From Paraburkholderia caffeinitolerans (lineage in GTDB: Bacteria > Pseudomonadota > Gammaproteobacteria > Burkholderiales > Burkholderiaceae): a stretch of DNA of 64,000 nucleotides. Positions 33,576-42,790 of this stretch are shown piece after piece (positions within the stretch are counted from its first letter, which is position 1; each line of letters begins with the position of its first letter). The position numbers and the translations under genes are program-made. The notes beneath the pieces are model-generated. The model made no database searches and had not been told where the DNA came from. It saw only the letters and a list, made by a program, of their open reading frames with translations. The DNA lies in contig NZ_CADIKL010000011.1 in assembly GCF_902859945.1 (NCBI RefSeq), forward strand, positions 124,001 through 188,000, written 5' to 3'.

Positions 33576-34946
33576 TTAGAACCACACCTGATCCACGAAG
33601 TAGGCGGGGCGCTTGCCGTCAGCCGTGTCCTTGAAGCGCGTGCTATGGGTCTTCACCGCGCCGTATGTGCCCTTGCCCGGCTTCGCGATACCACGATTGT
33701 GGCGCGAGGCCAGCTTGCGCCACGTGACGGGCGAAATATCGGTCGAGACCAGTTGCTCGTCGTCCCAGCCCGTGCCGTCAGCGTAGAAGTGCTGCATGGC
33801 TTCGCGAGCGTAGAGATCGCAGTCGTTGAACCCGTGCAAGCAGAGTTCCTTGTAAACGCGATCGAAACGGTATTTGAATTTTTTGCGATCTTCCTCAGTC
33901 GGGCAGACGCGAACCAGCACTTCCCAGTACTCGTGCGTGTCGTCCGTGATCGGCACGTACCACTCGTACTGAACGACATGCTCCTCCGGCCAGTTTTCGA
34001 CCATGAGAACGCCCGGGAGAACCACCGACGTACGGTAGAAGCGACCATTCAGGTTGTCGATTTTGAGGCCCAGCTCCTTGTTTTCCAGGACGGGCAGCCA
34101 CTTGTCGCTGAACAGCCATTGCATCATGCCCTTCGGACCCGTTTCGTCCTCAACGACCTCAATGCAGTCGTCCGAGGCCGGCAGAATGCCCAACGGGAGC
34201 ACCCAGTCATTCACGTGGACAATCGAGTTATCCTTGTGAACCAGGATGTGCGCATTGTCGAAGCCGTTTTCACACGCGATACGCCAGTTGCCGAATCCGG
34301 TACGGTGCATACCGTGCGCAACGGCGCCCTCGTCGAGGATCGACGGAGCAGCGGGCCACAGCGGGTGCGGGAAGCGCTCGCTGCTTTCCGGGAAACGGAA
34401 CGGGAGATCGTCCGACAGCGGGGGAACGTCTTCGAGCGAGAAGTCGTCTTCACGCACGAAGACGAAGATCATGCCCGCGACTTCTTCAACCGGATACGTC
34501 GTGATGCCGGTCGTGCCGATCAACTTGTCTTCCGGATTGGCGACGATGGTGCGGAGCTTGCCGTCGTCCAGATTGAACGTGAAGCCGTGATACCAGCACG
34601 TGATCGTTTCCTTATTGAAGCACATCGGCTTTTCGGACAGGCGAATACCGCGGTGCACGCACTGATCCTTGACGGCGAAAACCTTGCCGTTGACGCGACG
34701 CAGCGCGATGGGAACGCCTGCGATTTGAATGCCCTTCACACTTGGAATGATATCTTCATCGCCGCCTTCGCCGTCGACAACTTCCACGAGTTCCTTACTG
34801 AACATCGCCGGGTACCAGTGGTTGATGAAGCCCCAAGCTGCATCCTTGTACGGCTGATATTGCGATTGCGACTTCGCGTCGTTGTAGCGAGTGTCGCTGA
34901 TCGAATGCTGGGCGACGCGACGGCGAACAACCGGCTGATCGGACAT
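33576..34946 (-). CDS. Rieske non-haem iron oxygenase, CarAa/OxoO-like
   Basis: The 456-residue oxygenase component has a Rieske centre (Cys-96, His-98, Cys-117, His-120) and a mononuclear iron site (Asp-230, His-233, His-237 in ENGFDNAHILVHKD), plus the late acidic ligand in HGFNDCDLYAREAM. The start GFINHWYPAMFSKEL and the latter motif closely follow carbazole dioxygenase CarAa; 2-oxo-1,2-dihydroquinoline 8-monooxygenase OxoO is in the same group and near this size. AGGAGA precedes ATG 34946. It is the first gene of the operon and likely makes the initial attack on an N-heterocycle. Confidence 0.9.
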   Translation of the reverse strand: MSDQPVVRRRVAQHSISDTRYNDAKSQSQYQPYKDAAWGFINHWYPAMFSKELVEVVDGEGGDEDIIPSVKGIQIAGVPIALRRVNGKVFAVKDQCVHRGIRLSEKPMCFNKETITCWYHGFTFNLDDGKLRTIVANPEDKLIGTTGITTYPVEEVAGMIFVFVREDDFSLEDVPPLSDDLPFRFPESSERFPHPLWPAAPSILDEGAVAHGMHRTGFGNWRIACENGFDNAHILVHKDNSIVHVNDWVLPLGILPASDDCIEVVEDETGPKGMMQWLFSDKWLPVLENKELGLKIDNLNGRFYRTSVVLPGVLMVENWPEEHVVQYEWYVPITDDTHEYWEVLVRVCPTEEDRKKFKYRFDRVYKELCLHGFNDCDLYAREAMQHFYADGTGWDDEQLVSTDISPVTWRKLASRHNRGIAKPGKGTYGAVKTHSTRFKDTADGKRPAYFVDQVWF

Positions 34947-35478
34947 TTTATGTGTCTCCTGGGTAACGAGGGGGACGTGTGTCGAGCACACTTCATCACC
35001 GGTACGGTTTCGCACCGAATCTTTTGCGGACCCGGTAAAGAGTGACCGCCAGGAAATACTATCCATTCACTCAGGTACGCACACTCCAATGACTATGCGA
35101 TCTATCCCGTCCGTGCATTCAACATGCATTCCGAGGGTTTATACCGACAAGAACGATAGTCCTGAGAGACGAGGTTGCGCATATAGGGCGCAAGGGCAAA
35201 GCGCGCGCTCTGCTTGCTATCTCAGGCAATACGGAGGAACTGAGGGCGCGCGGGCGCTGTCGCGTGGCGCGAGGGCGCACGAAGCGATACTTCGGCCGCT
35301 TTCGAACCGGCCTCACATGCTCACGCGCAGTAACTCTGGAAGAATTTCAAGCCGGTACATCAGCGCCTCGGCAAGCGAGCACCGGTAATAGTCAATCGCC
35401 CGGCTTCAGACACGCCTGCGATTCTTCGCGATGGCATCGATGGCCGCATCGCGTCATGCCGCACCGGGCCAGCAAACG
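34947..35478. other. control region upstream of the Rieske operon
   Basis: This 532-bp gap between the Rieske start and the AraC stop has no ORF that I can support. It should hold the operon promoter and the binding site of an AraC/XylS activator. I do not see a clear -24/-12 element. The part from 35200 on is more GC-rich than the operon and may mark a joint. Confidence 0.5.
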
Positions 35479-36480
35479 CTAGCGGGCGAGCGTTTCACCC
35501 GGACTCTCGCCAAACCAGCGCTTGTAATCGGTGGTGAAATGCCCTAGATGAGCAAACCCCCACCGGTACGCTACTGCTGTAACTGTTGTACTTTTAGGTT
35601 CAGACCTCAACAACTGCTCCCGCACCCGATTGAGTCTTATACTCTTTAAAAGATGCATGGGTGACGTATTTCGATATTTACGGAATCCTGCATATATCGA
35701 ACTGACACTAACGCCTACGTGCTCCGCAATATTCCCTACCGTGATAGGCTCATGGGCCCGCTCTTCAATGAAAAGCTCTGCCTTCCTGATAAATGCAGGG
35801 GTTACGGAACGCGAACGATCTTCGTTAAGTGCCTCGCTGTGATTGCTTGTTTGGCTGATGAGCAAAAGCGAGCCAATCATGTGCTCGATTTGTGCCGTCA
35901 ACAAAGCCGATGATGATTGAGTACCATCCAGGTAATCGAACAACCATCTCATGGTGGAAGCCCATCGCCTGCCGGACGCGGAATCCAGCGGCATAGCGGG
36001 TTCAAACTCCACCTTGGCCTGCGCACCGTTACCGAGATGCTGCCCACACAGACGCTCCACCAAATCGCGATCAATACGGAGAATCAGTTTTTCGGTACCC
36101 GCCCCGTGAATGATTTCGTGTTGTTGCCTAGCATTTAGTATCGAACCGACCGTAGGTGTCGAGGTGATCGTCTCATTGCCATGGGTGATGCGCTCAACCC
36201 CACTTAGCGGCACCTGCACCAGATAGAAGTCATCGAACGTACTGGGCCGGATCGTAACTTCGCCACCGTAACTCATTCGCCCGATGCCGATGGAGCCATA
36301 TTTCCGATACAGCAGGCTTGCGTTGAGCTCACCTCGAACATCAATGTTTCGAAGTTCGTTTTCGCAAAACGTACGCGTCCCCCACTGTCGCGCTTGCTCT
36401 ATGTCACGCGTCTGAAACAGCTCTGTCCTGGATGAGGGGTCAGGTTCGTCAGCAATCGGATGGGGGGTCGGATTCGTCAT
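35479..36480 (-). CDS. AraC/XylS-family transcriptional activator (paralogue B)
   Basis: A 333-residue close paralogue of the regulator at 16910. It shares GIGRMSYGGEVTIRPS, FYLVQVPLSG and the second HTH AVAYRWGFAHLGHFTTDYKRWFGESPGETLAR. It sits directly upstream of the Rieske operon in the same direction, so it is the most likely activator (compare OxoS). Base use is more AT-rich than in paralogue A, in keeping with the operon. No clear ribosome site precedes the ATG at 36480. Confidence 0.86.
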   Translation of the reverse strand: MTNPTPHPIADEPDPSSRTELFQTRDIEQARQWGTRTFCENELRNIDVRGELNASLLYRKYGSIGIGRMSYGGEVTIRPSTFDDFYLVQVPLSGVERITHGNETITSTPTVGSILNARQQHEIIHGAGTEKLILRIDRDLVERLCGQHLGNGAQAKVEFEPAMPLDSASGRRWASTMRWLFDYLDGTQSSSALLTAQIEHMIGSLLLISQTSNHSEALNEDRSRSVTPAFIRKAELFIEERAHEPITVGNIAEHVGVSVSSIYAGFRKYRNTSPMHLLKSIRLNRVREQLLRSEPKSTTVTAVAYRWGFAHLGHFTTDYKRWFGESPGETLAR

Positions 36481-36537
36481 TAATCAGATGAAAGATCGGA
36501 TTCGTCGGTGGATTCCGCTTGCAACTCCTCTTGCAGG

Positions 36538-38178
36538 CTAGCCCTGATCGATAGCGCTGGTCGAATTCAGTTGCTTGCGCAACGCGAACTTTTGAATTTT
36601 GCCCGTCGAAGTCTTGGGCAATTCACCGAAGTGCACCGCCTTGGGGATCTTGAACGACGCCAGGAGCGAACGGCAATGGGCAACGATTTCATCAGCCGTG
36701 CACTCCATGCCGGGACGAAGTTCAACAAACGCACACGGCACCTCGCCCCACTTCGGGTCAGGCTGGGCCACGATGGCGACTACCGACACGGCTGGGTGCT
36801 TATAGATTGCGTCCTCGATCTCTATGCTGGAAATATTCTCGCCGCCCGAAATGATGATGTCCTTGCTTCGGTCCTTGAGTTTCACATACCCATCGGCGGT
36901 CAAGACACCCAGGTCCCCCGTATGGAACCACCCGCCGGCGAACGCCTCGTCCGTCGCCTTCTCGTTCTTCAGATACCCCTTCATGGTCAGGTTGCCCCGG
37001 AACACGACCTCTCCGATGGTCTCGCCGTCGCGCGGTACTTCCTGCATGGTCTGGGGATCCACCACCGTGGTTCCGGCCTAGAGGTGGAATCGAACACCCT
37101 GGCGAGCATTCAACACCGCACGCTCCTGTTGACTCAGCGTGGCCCACGCATCCTGTACGGCGCACACTGCGGCAGGGCCGTAAACCTCGGTCAATCCGTA
37201 GACGTGGGTCAACTCAAATCCGATGGCCTCCATGTGGGCCAATACGGTTGACGATGGCGCAGCCCCTGCCACCGTGGCCTTAACCCGATGCGCGATACCC
37301 GCGCGCCACTCATCCGGCGCATTCGCGAGGATGGAGTGAACAATCGGCGCACCAGAATAATGCGTGACCCGATGCTCGCGAATCAAATCGAAAATGACTT
37401 TGGCGTCGATTCGGCGAATGCATACATTAATACCCGCGCGAGCCGCGATAGTCCACGGGAAGCACCACCCGTTGCAATGAAACATGGGCAGCGTCCACAG
37501 GTAGATGGGGTGCTTTTCCATGTCCCACTCGAGCACGTTGCTCGTCGCCGTCAGATGCGCGCCACGATGGGAGTAGACCACGCCCTTGGGATTGCCAGTC
37601 GTACCGGACGTGTAGTTGAGCGCGATAGCATCCCACTCGTCGAGGGGAAGCTGATACGGGAAATTCGGATCGCCTTGGGCAATCAGATCCTCATAGCTCC
37701 GAGCCCAGGCCAATACGTTATCGTCCGCGACAGCGAACGCATCTTGAATCTTGATGATCTTCAAATCGGGAAGCGCCTCGGCTACGGCCTGCGCGACGGC
37801 CGCGTACTCGGTATCGATGACCAGTACGCGAGCTTCACCGTGACTGAGCATGTACAGAATATCTTCGGCACCAAGCCTGGTATTGAGTGCGTTCAATACC
37901 GCCCCGGCCATGGGGATACCGAAGTGAGCCTCCACCATCTCCGGAATATTGGGGAGCATCACTGCGACAGTATCGCCACGCTGAATACCCATCTGCACGA
38001 GAGCATGGGACAGCCGGACACATCGTTCGAACGTTTGTCTCCATGTACGTTTCACCTGACCGTACAGAACCGCAGTCTTATCACCATAGACTTCTGATGC
38101 GCGCACCAAAAAATCTACCGGTGTCAGCGGGGTGTAATTGGCGTTGCGGCGCTGCAAACCGTCTTCGTACATCTGCAT
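36538..38178 (-). pseudogene. acyl-CoA synthetase interrupted by one in-frame amber codon
   Basis: The gene encodes an ANL-superfamily acyl-CoA ligase: P-loop-like YTSGTTGNPKGVVYSH near residue 195, a VYGLTEVYGP motif near 330, GGWFHTGDLG, and the C-terminal catalytic Lys in PKTSTGKIQK. The frame is intact except for TAG at 37078-37080, between GVRFHL and AGTTVVDPQ, so a single CAG-to-TAG change would explain it. Full length would be about 546 residues, normal for the family. ATG at 38178 has GGAG. It probably activated a side-chain acid of the pathway. Confidence 0.85.
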
Positions 38179-38323
38179 TCGCACTGTCTCCGTCTATTTT
38201 TGACTGCTCTCTTAAGTGTCAGATCATGACTTGATCGTGCCCAAGAATGTTGCACGCAGACTATTCCACTACGCCCTTCGTGGACTATCCAATTCGTGCA
38301 GCGATTGTCCCAATACTGCAAGA

Positions 38324-39532
38324 TTAGAACTCAGCGCCCCGTTGCGCGCGCTCCAGTGCCGCAACCCGTTGCAGCGCCATGAGGCCGAACACCGTGAGCA
38401 CGCAGCCGAGCACCAGGTCGGCACGCACGCCAGCACGATCCACAATCGCACCGCCCACCGACGATCCAAGCGCAATCGCCACCTGAATCACGCTCACAAA
38501 CATCGCCGAACCCGCTTCGACCAGATCGGCCGTGCTGCGCTGGACCCACACAGAAAAACACAACGGAATCGCCCCGAACGCCACACCCCACATCAGCATC
38601 GCCGCGATCTCGCCAACGCGCGCGTGTTCAAGCAGAATCATCGCGGAAAGCGCGCATAACAGGAGCGCCGTCATCGCCGCCCCGGACGTCTTGAGCCGCC
38701 TGGCGACCACCGCGGAGGTCAGCGCATTTGAGAAAAAACCGATCACGCCAAACGCGAGCAACAGCAGCGTGATCGCGCTCATCGAGAAGTCCTGCTGCAA
38801 AAGCAGTGTGATGAACGTATAGGTAGAGAAATGCGCGCCGAACACGAGCGCGACCATCAGCATGATCAAGCACACATGCGGGCGGAGCAGCAGCATGGCG
38901 AAATCGGCTAGACGCAATGCAGCAGCCGAAGGCAGTGATGGCACCAGCAACGCCTGCGCGATCAGCGCGAGCGTGACGAGTCCTCCCGTCACGAGGAACG
39001 ACATGCGCCACGACGCGAAGCCCGCGATAAAGGTGCCCAGCGGGACGCCAATCACCGTCGCGCACGTCACGCCGGTCAGGATGATGGCTGTCGCGCGCGC
39101 GGCGTCGCTCATATGCACGAGGCGGCCCGCCGTGGCAGTCGCGAGTGTCCAGAAGCCACCGAGTGCCGCGCCGAACATCGCGCGGCCAATCAGCATGAGC
39201 GCGAAATTCGTCGAGAGCGCGCAAACGATATTCGATACGAGTAGCATTGCCGTGAGCAGCAGAATCATTTTCCGGCGATCCATGCGCCCGGCAAACATCA
39301 TCAGACCGGGCGCGAAGATCGCTGCCATCACGCCTGGCGTGGTCACCATCAGGCCAGCGGTACCTGGCGTCACCCGGAGATCGCGAGCGATCTCGGTAAG
39401 CAGCCCCACTGGCAGGAACTCGGACGTCACAAACGCGAATGCACTGATCGCCACGGCAACCACAGAAAGCCATTGGCGCAGGGTCGTCTCGTCGAGTTGC
39501 GCGGGCGCGAGAATTGGGGAACGGTCGTTCAT
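38324..39532 (-). CDS. MFS transporter, DHA1/SotB-like efflux protein
   Basis: A 402-residue major facilitator protein with about 12 membrane segments. The motif A loop GRMDRRKMIL follows the second helix, and TSEFLPVGLL near residue 37 is typical of the AraJ/SotB/YdhP sugar and drug exporter group. The first in-frame codon is farther upstream, but ATG 39532 starts a normal cytosolic N-terminus. It may export pathway intermediates or toxic substrate; no direct link to the neighbouring operon is shown. Confidence 0.85.
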   Translation of the reverse strand: MNDRSPILAPAQLDETTLRQWLSVVAVAISAFAFVTSEFLPVGLLTEIARDLRVTPGTAGLMVTTPGVMAAIFAPGLMMFAGRMDRRKMILLLTAMLLVSNIVCALSTNFALMLIGRAMFGAALGGFWTLATATAGRLVHMSDAARATAIILTGVTCATVIGVPLGTFIAGFASWRMSFLVTGGLVTLALIAQALLVPSLPSAAALRLADFAMLLLRPHVCLIMLMVALVFGAHFSTYTFITLLLQQDFSMSAITLLLLAFGVIGFFSNALTSAVVARRLKTSGAAMTALLLCALSAMILLEHARVGEIAAMLMWGVAFGAIPLCFSVWVQRSTADLVEAGSAMFVSVIQVAIALGSSVGGAIVDRAGVRADLVLGCVLTVFGLMALQRVAALERAQRGAEF

Positions 39533-40169
39533 GGTTCGATAACTGTTTTGACTGCAATGACTAATAAAAGCCATTGTTCTGAAATTGCGCTCTAAAAAAT
39601 CGGTCGGACCTCCGGCTCTATTCGGATGCCCGAGAATGGCGTTTAAATTAGCATCAGAAAATAATCGCGTGCAATTTCGCGATTAGCGGGGTTGGTAAAA
39701 GGGTTATGAATGGAATGTGACGCGCCTGGCTTCGCAACTGGCGGGCGGGGATTACGCCATTTTTTGACTCGAAAATGAGACGCTTTTTTTCGCGGTCAAA
39801 TTGTACACCGAACGCACGCAGATTAATCGACGGCCCTTGATTTAGCTCGGGTTCAACCTGCTGGAGGCAGTTGTGCGACTGCCAGAAGGCTTGTGTGTGA
39901 AAGCGATTGCACGAGCTACTGCTGGAGAAGTTACGCGGGCTTTGTCAAGTTGACGAGCGTAGGCTGAATGGTTAGCCAAACCATCGTTATCCTTACCAGA
40001 TAACTTACTCGGCTGCGAGATTGACGCTCCAACCATGCCAGGCGGCGAGACGTTCCTTGAATGGTTGTGGTGCAAACTCGGTAGGCGTGCGAGAAATCGC
40101 TCTTGCTTCGGATAGCTCAGCGAGCTGAAAGAGCCGCCATCCCGATCGAGGGTGAGGTGGTATCTTTGA
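39533..40169. other. gene-poor AT-rich stretch with inverted repeat
   Basis: No ORF here is convincing. An 8-bp inverted repeat (39662-39669 with 39678-39685) lies about 130 bp upstream of the MFS start and may be an operator. A minus-strand ORF to 40005 has unassigned sequence. The region ends in a carbamate-kinase fragment and seems to be a recombination scar. Confidence 0.45.
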
Positions 40170-40430
40170 GGTGCATGCTATATCGACTGGGGCAAGCCGG
40201 GCCAGAAGGCCATCGCGCAGGCACACCCCGACGCGCTCGAGAAGCTCGGCTTCGCCGCCGGATCGATGGGGCCGAAGGTTCAGGCGGCGATGGAGTTCGC
40301 TCGCAATACAGGCAAGGACGCGGTGATCGGTTCGTTATCGGACATCGTTGCGATTACGAAGCGCCATGCAGGCACCCGCGTTAGCATCGCCGAGCCTGGC
40401 ATCCAGTATCGCGCAGCAGCGGCCTGCTAA
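40170..40430 (+). pseudogene. arcC: C-terminal fragment of carbamate kinase
   Basis: One frame encodes [50 protein letters not shown] and [10 protein letters not shown] before a stop. These match the last 80 residues of carbamate kinase, including the GSMGPKV substrate-loop motif. There is an upstream stop at 40167-40169 and no N-terminal domain. The remainder of an arginine deiminase locus is absent, so it is a decayed fragment. Confidence 0.75.
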
Positions 40431-40583
40431 CGCCGCAGCGCATCATGCCTCCAGCGAACGCCCCTATGTCACAAGCGGAGATCCGACTAAAGTCTTATTC
40501 ATCGTGCCGAATTGCGCTGCTATGCTGGACCTCGCCGTGCAGCGCCGTACGGCACCATTCCCGATACTCCGAACTGAACTGCG

Positions 40584-41507
40584 ATGAGCAGGCGAGCCGC
40601 TCACTCGAGGTGTGCGTGCTTAGGCACTGCCGTGCTGCTGTGGCAGGCGGGTGCGCTGCACGCCCAAGAACTGGAACCTCGAACCTATTCCGCCTCCCCG
40701 GTCGGCACGAACTTCATCGTCGCGGGCTACTCGCATGTGAGCGGAGACGTTCTCACTGACCCTTCCCTACCGGTCAGCGGCGTGCACGCGCAAGTCGACA
40801 ATTTTGTGCTCGGTTACGTCCACACATTCGCGCTCGGAGGTCACACGGCGTCGTTTGGTCTGGGCGTGCCGTTCCAGAGTGCAGACCTGAGCGGGCTTGT
40901 CATCGACGCGCCGACCAAGGTCCATCGCGGTGGCGTTGGCGACATGCAGATGCGATTCGCCATCAACCTGTTTGGCAATCCCCCGCTTTCGCCGGAGGAA
41001 TTCGCGCAAGTGCCGCCTGGCACCTCGTTGGGCATCAGCCTGACGGTTCAGGCGCCCACTGGCCAGTACGTTCCCACGCGTCTCGTCAACCTGGGTAACA
41101 ACCGCTGGGCGTTCAAACCTGAAATCGGCGTGTCGCAACCGTGGGGAAACTGGTTCTTCGAGGCTTCGGTGGGTGTTATTTTCTTCACGGCCAACACGAA
41201 TTTCTTCAACGGACATGAGAGAAGCCAGGCTCCGCTCGCGCTCACGCAGCTCCATGGCGGCTACACCTTCCGTCCCGGATTATGGCTCGCCCTCGATCTC
41301 GGTTATGCCTTGGGCGGTGGCGCCAGTGTGGACGGCGCGTCGAGCGGCAGTTCCCAGGCGAACCTGCGCGGCGGGCTCACGCTCGCGGTGCCTATCGCGC
41401 ACGGCTGGTCGGCGAAGCTCGCCTGGTCGCGCGGCTTCGTAGCACGGGCCGCGGGCAACTTCCAGATCGTGACGGTGGCGATTCAATATCGCTGGTTCGA
41501 TCGGTGA
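40584..41507 (+). CDS. outer-membrane beta-barrel, MetA-pathway-of-phenol-degradation family
   Basis: A 307-residue protein with a signal peptide (cleavage near ALHAQ) and many amphipathic strands, for example SPVGTNFIVAGYSHVSG and LALDLGYALGGGASVDG. It ends in an aromatic-rich strand IQYRWFDR. It resembles the family annotated as putative MetA-pathway of phenol degradation, whose members are outer-membrane proteins found near aromatic pathways. I infer outer-membrane uptake, but there is no direct operon link. Confidence 0.72.
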   Translation: MSRRAAHSRCACLGTAVLLWQAGALHAQELEPRTYSASPVGTNFIVAGYSHVSGDVLTDPSLPVSGVHAQVDNFVLGYVHTFALGGHTASFGLGVPFQSADLSGLVIDAPTKVHRGGVGDMQMRFAINLFGNPPLSPEEFAQVPPGTSLGISLTVQAPTGQYVPTRLVNLGNNRWAFKPEIGVSQPWGNWFFEASVGVIFFTANTNFFNGHERSQAPLALTQLHGGYTFRPGLWLALDLGYALGGGASVDGASSGSSQANLRGGLTLAVPIAHGWSAKLAWSRGFVARAAGNFQIVTVAIQYRWFDR

Positions 41508-41717
41508 ACACACATCCCCGCCCGATTATCGCGACGTTTGCGGCAAAGGCGCGCGATTGATGGAGATCAACGAGTCGGGGAAACGAAATACTAGAGTGAG
41601 GGCGTACGGTTTCCCCGGTTTCCGATGCACTGTTCCTGATTGCGCCGGACGGGTCCGTGGGATTGCCGACATTGCAGGCGGTCTTTGTTGCACGACACCC
41701 TTGAAAGGTAGGGATAT

Positions 41718-42737
41718 ATGAGTTTGCTTGCTCGCTTTATGCGTTTCTCGAGGGCCCCGGGCGCGCACGATAAAAGCGCGCGCGTGGACGAAATGATCGA
41801 ACGTGTCGTTGCCATGGAGCCCCGTCTGCGGTTAGCGCAGAGTTACCGCAAACGCCTTGGCGGATCGATCCGTATCTCGCTTCGCTACATCGACAATCTG
41901 ACCTGTTCGTTGCCCGCGCCTCACGAGGCCAACATGGCAGCCTGGTCGACCGACCCGTTGATTCGCGCATTCTTTGCGACGTCAGAAGACCTGCCAAAGG
42001 CGTTCAGCCGCTCGGAGACGTTGCGCGAATACTTCGCTCAGAATCCCGATATGACGCAAGCCTGCGTCACGCTAGGGATGGCGATGATCGAGCGACACGT
42101 GCTGGGCGTCGCCCTCGAAGGTGATTCGATACGCCATGACGTGCCGCAGACCAAGCTTTGTTTCATGGACCACCGCGTCAGCATCTGCGCACGCTCAGAC
42201 CCGGATCTGCGGGAGGAAATTGTTCACCGACTGATCGATCAACTGGCATTGGAAGGATTGGCGAAACTCGCCGCCGACCGGGCTGAGCTGGTCGAGAAAG
42301 GACGCGAACTGCTCGAGGCGCGCGTGAAGTTGCTGGAGCAGCGGGGTACGGGTATTCGCTCTCTGGTAGGCGACGCACCAGACACCACCGCGGACGAACT
42401 GAAACGACTACAGGCCCAAATTGAAGAAAACTCGCGCGAGCTGGCTGCGCTTCGCGTCCCGACCGGGGCGATCGAACTCGAACTGGAGCGGGTCTGCGAG
42501 GTGTTTTCCACGCCTGCGGAGCATATTTATGTCGAGAACCGCAGTGTTCGCCTGGACCTGATGAACGTGGTGAGAAACGACGAAACGCAAGCCAGCCGCC
42601 TCATGGAGTTTCGCCTCGCACGGATCCCGGGTGATCCGCCTCGTATGCGTGCGTTCGCACTCGTGCGATTTCCACGTGCCGAACTCCTGCCAGCCGGGCT
42701 GCATATCGACGCCGCAACACGCGCGTCATGGCACTGA
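41718..42737 (+). CDS. hypothetical protein with central coiled coil
   Basis: The 339-residue product is not recognised. It has no signal peptide or membrane segment. Residues about 170-250 are rich in heptads (LAADRAELVEKGRELLEARVKL and ADELKRLQAQIEENSRELAAL), implying a coiled coil. An AAAGG site precedes the ATG. It slightly overlaps the following membrane-protein ORF, so the pair is probably an operon. No obvious enzyme motif is present. Confidence 0.7.
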   Translation: MSLLARFMRFSRAPGAHDKSARVDEMIERVVAMEPRLRLAQSYRKRLGGSIRISLRYIDNLTCSLPAPHEANMAAWSTDPLIRAFFATSEDLPKAFSRSETLREYFAQNPDMTQACVTLGMAMIERHVLGVALEGDSIRHDVPQTKLCFMDHRVSICARSDPDLREEIVHRLIDQLALEGLAKLAADRAELVEKGRELLEARVKLLEQRGTGIRSLVGDAPDTTADELKRLQAQIEENSRELAALRVPTGAIELELERVCEVFSTPAEHIYVENRSVRLDLMNVVRNDETQASRLMEFRLARIPGDPPRMRAFALVRFPRAELLPAGLHIDAATRASWH

Positions 42738-42790
42738 AGAAGCCTGTCCGTTCCCAGGATGAATTCGAATTCGAGCAAGGGAGCCGAGCG

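Noticed and set aside
34947..35110. Search for a second sigma-54 promoter before the Rieske operon
   Set aside because: A TGGC occurs, but no GC at the required -12 spacing was found, so an AraC/sigma-70 type promoter is more likely.
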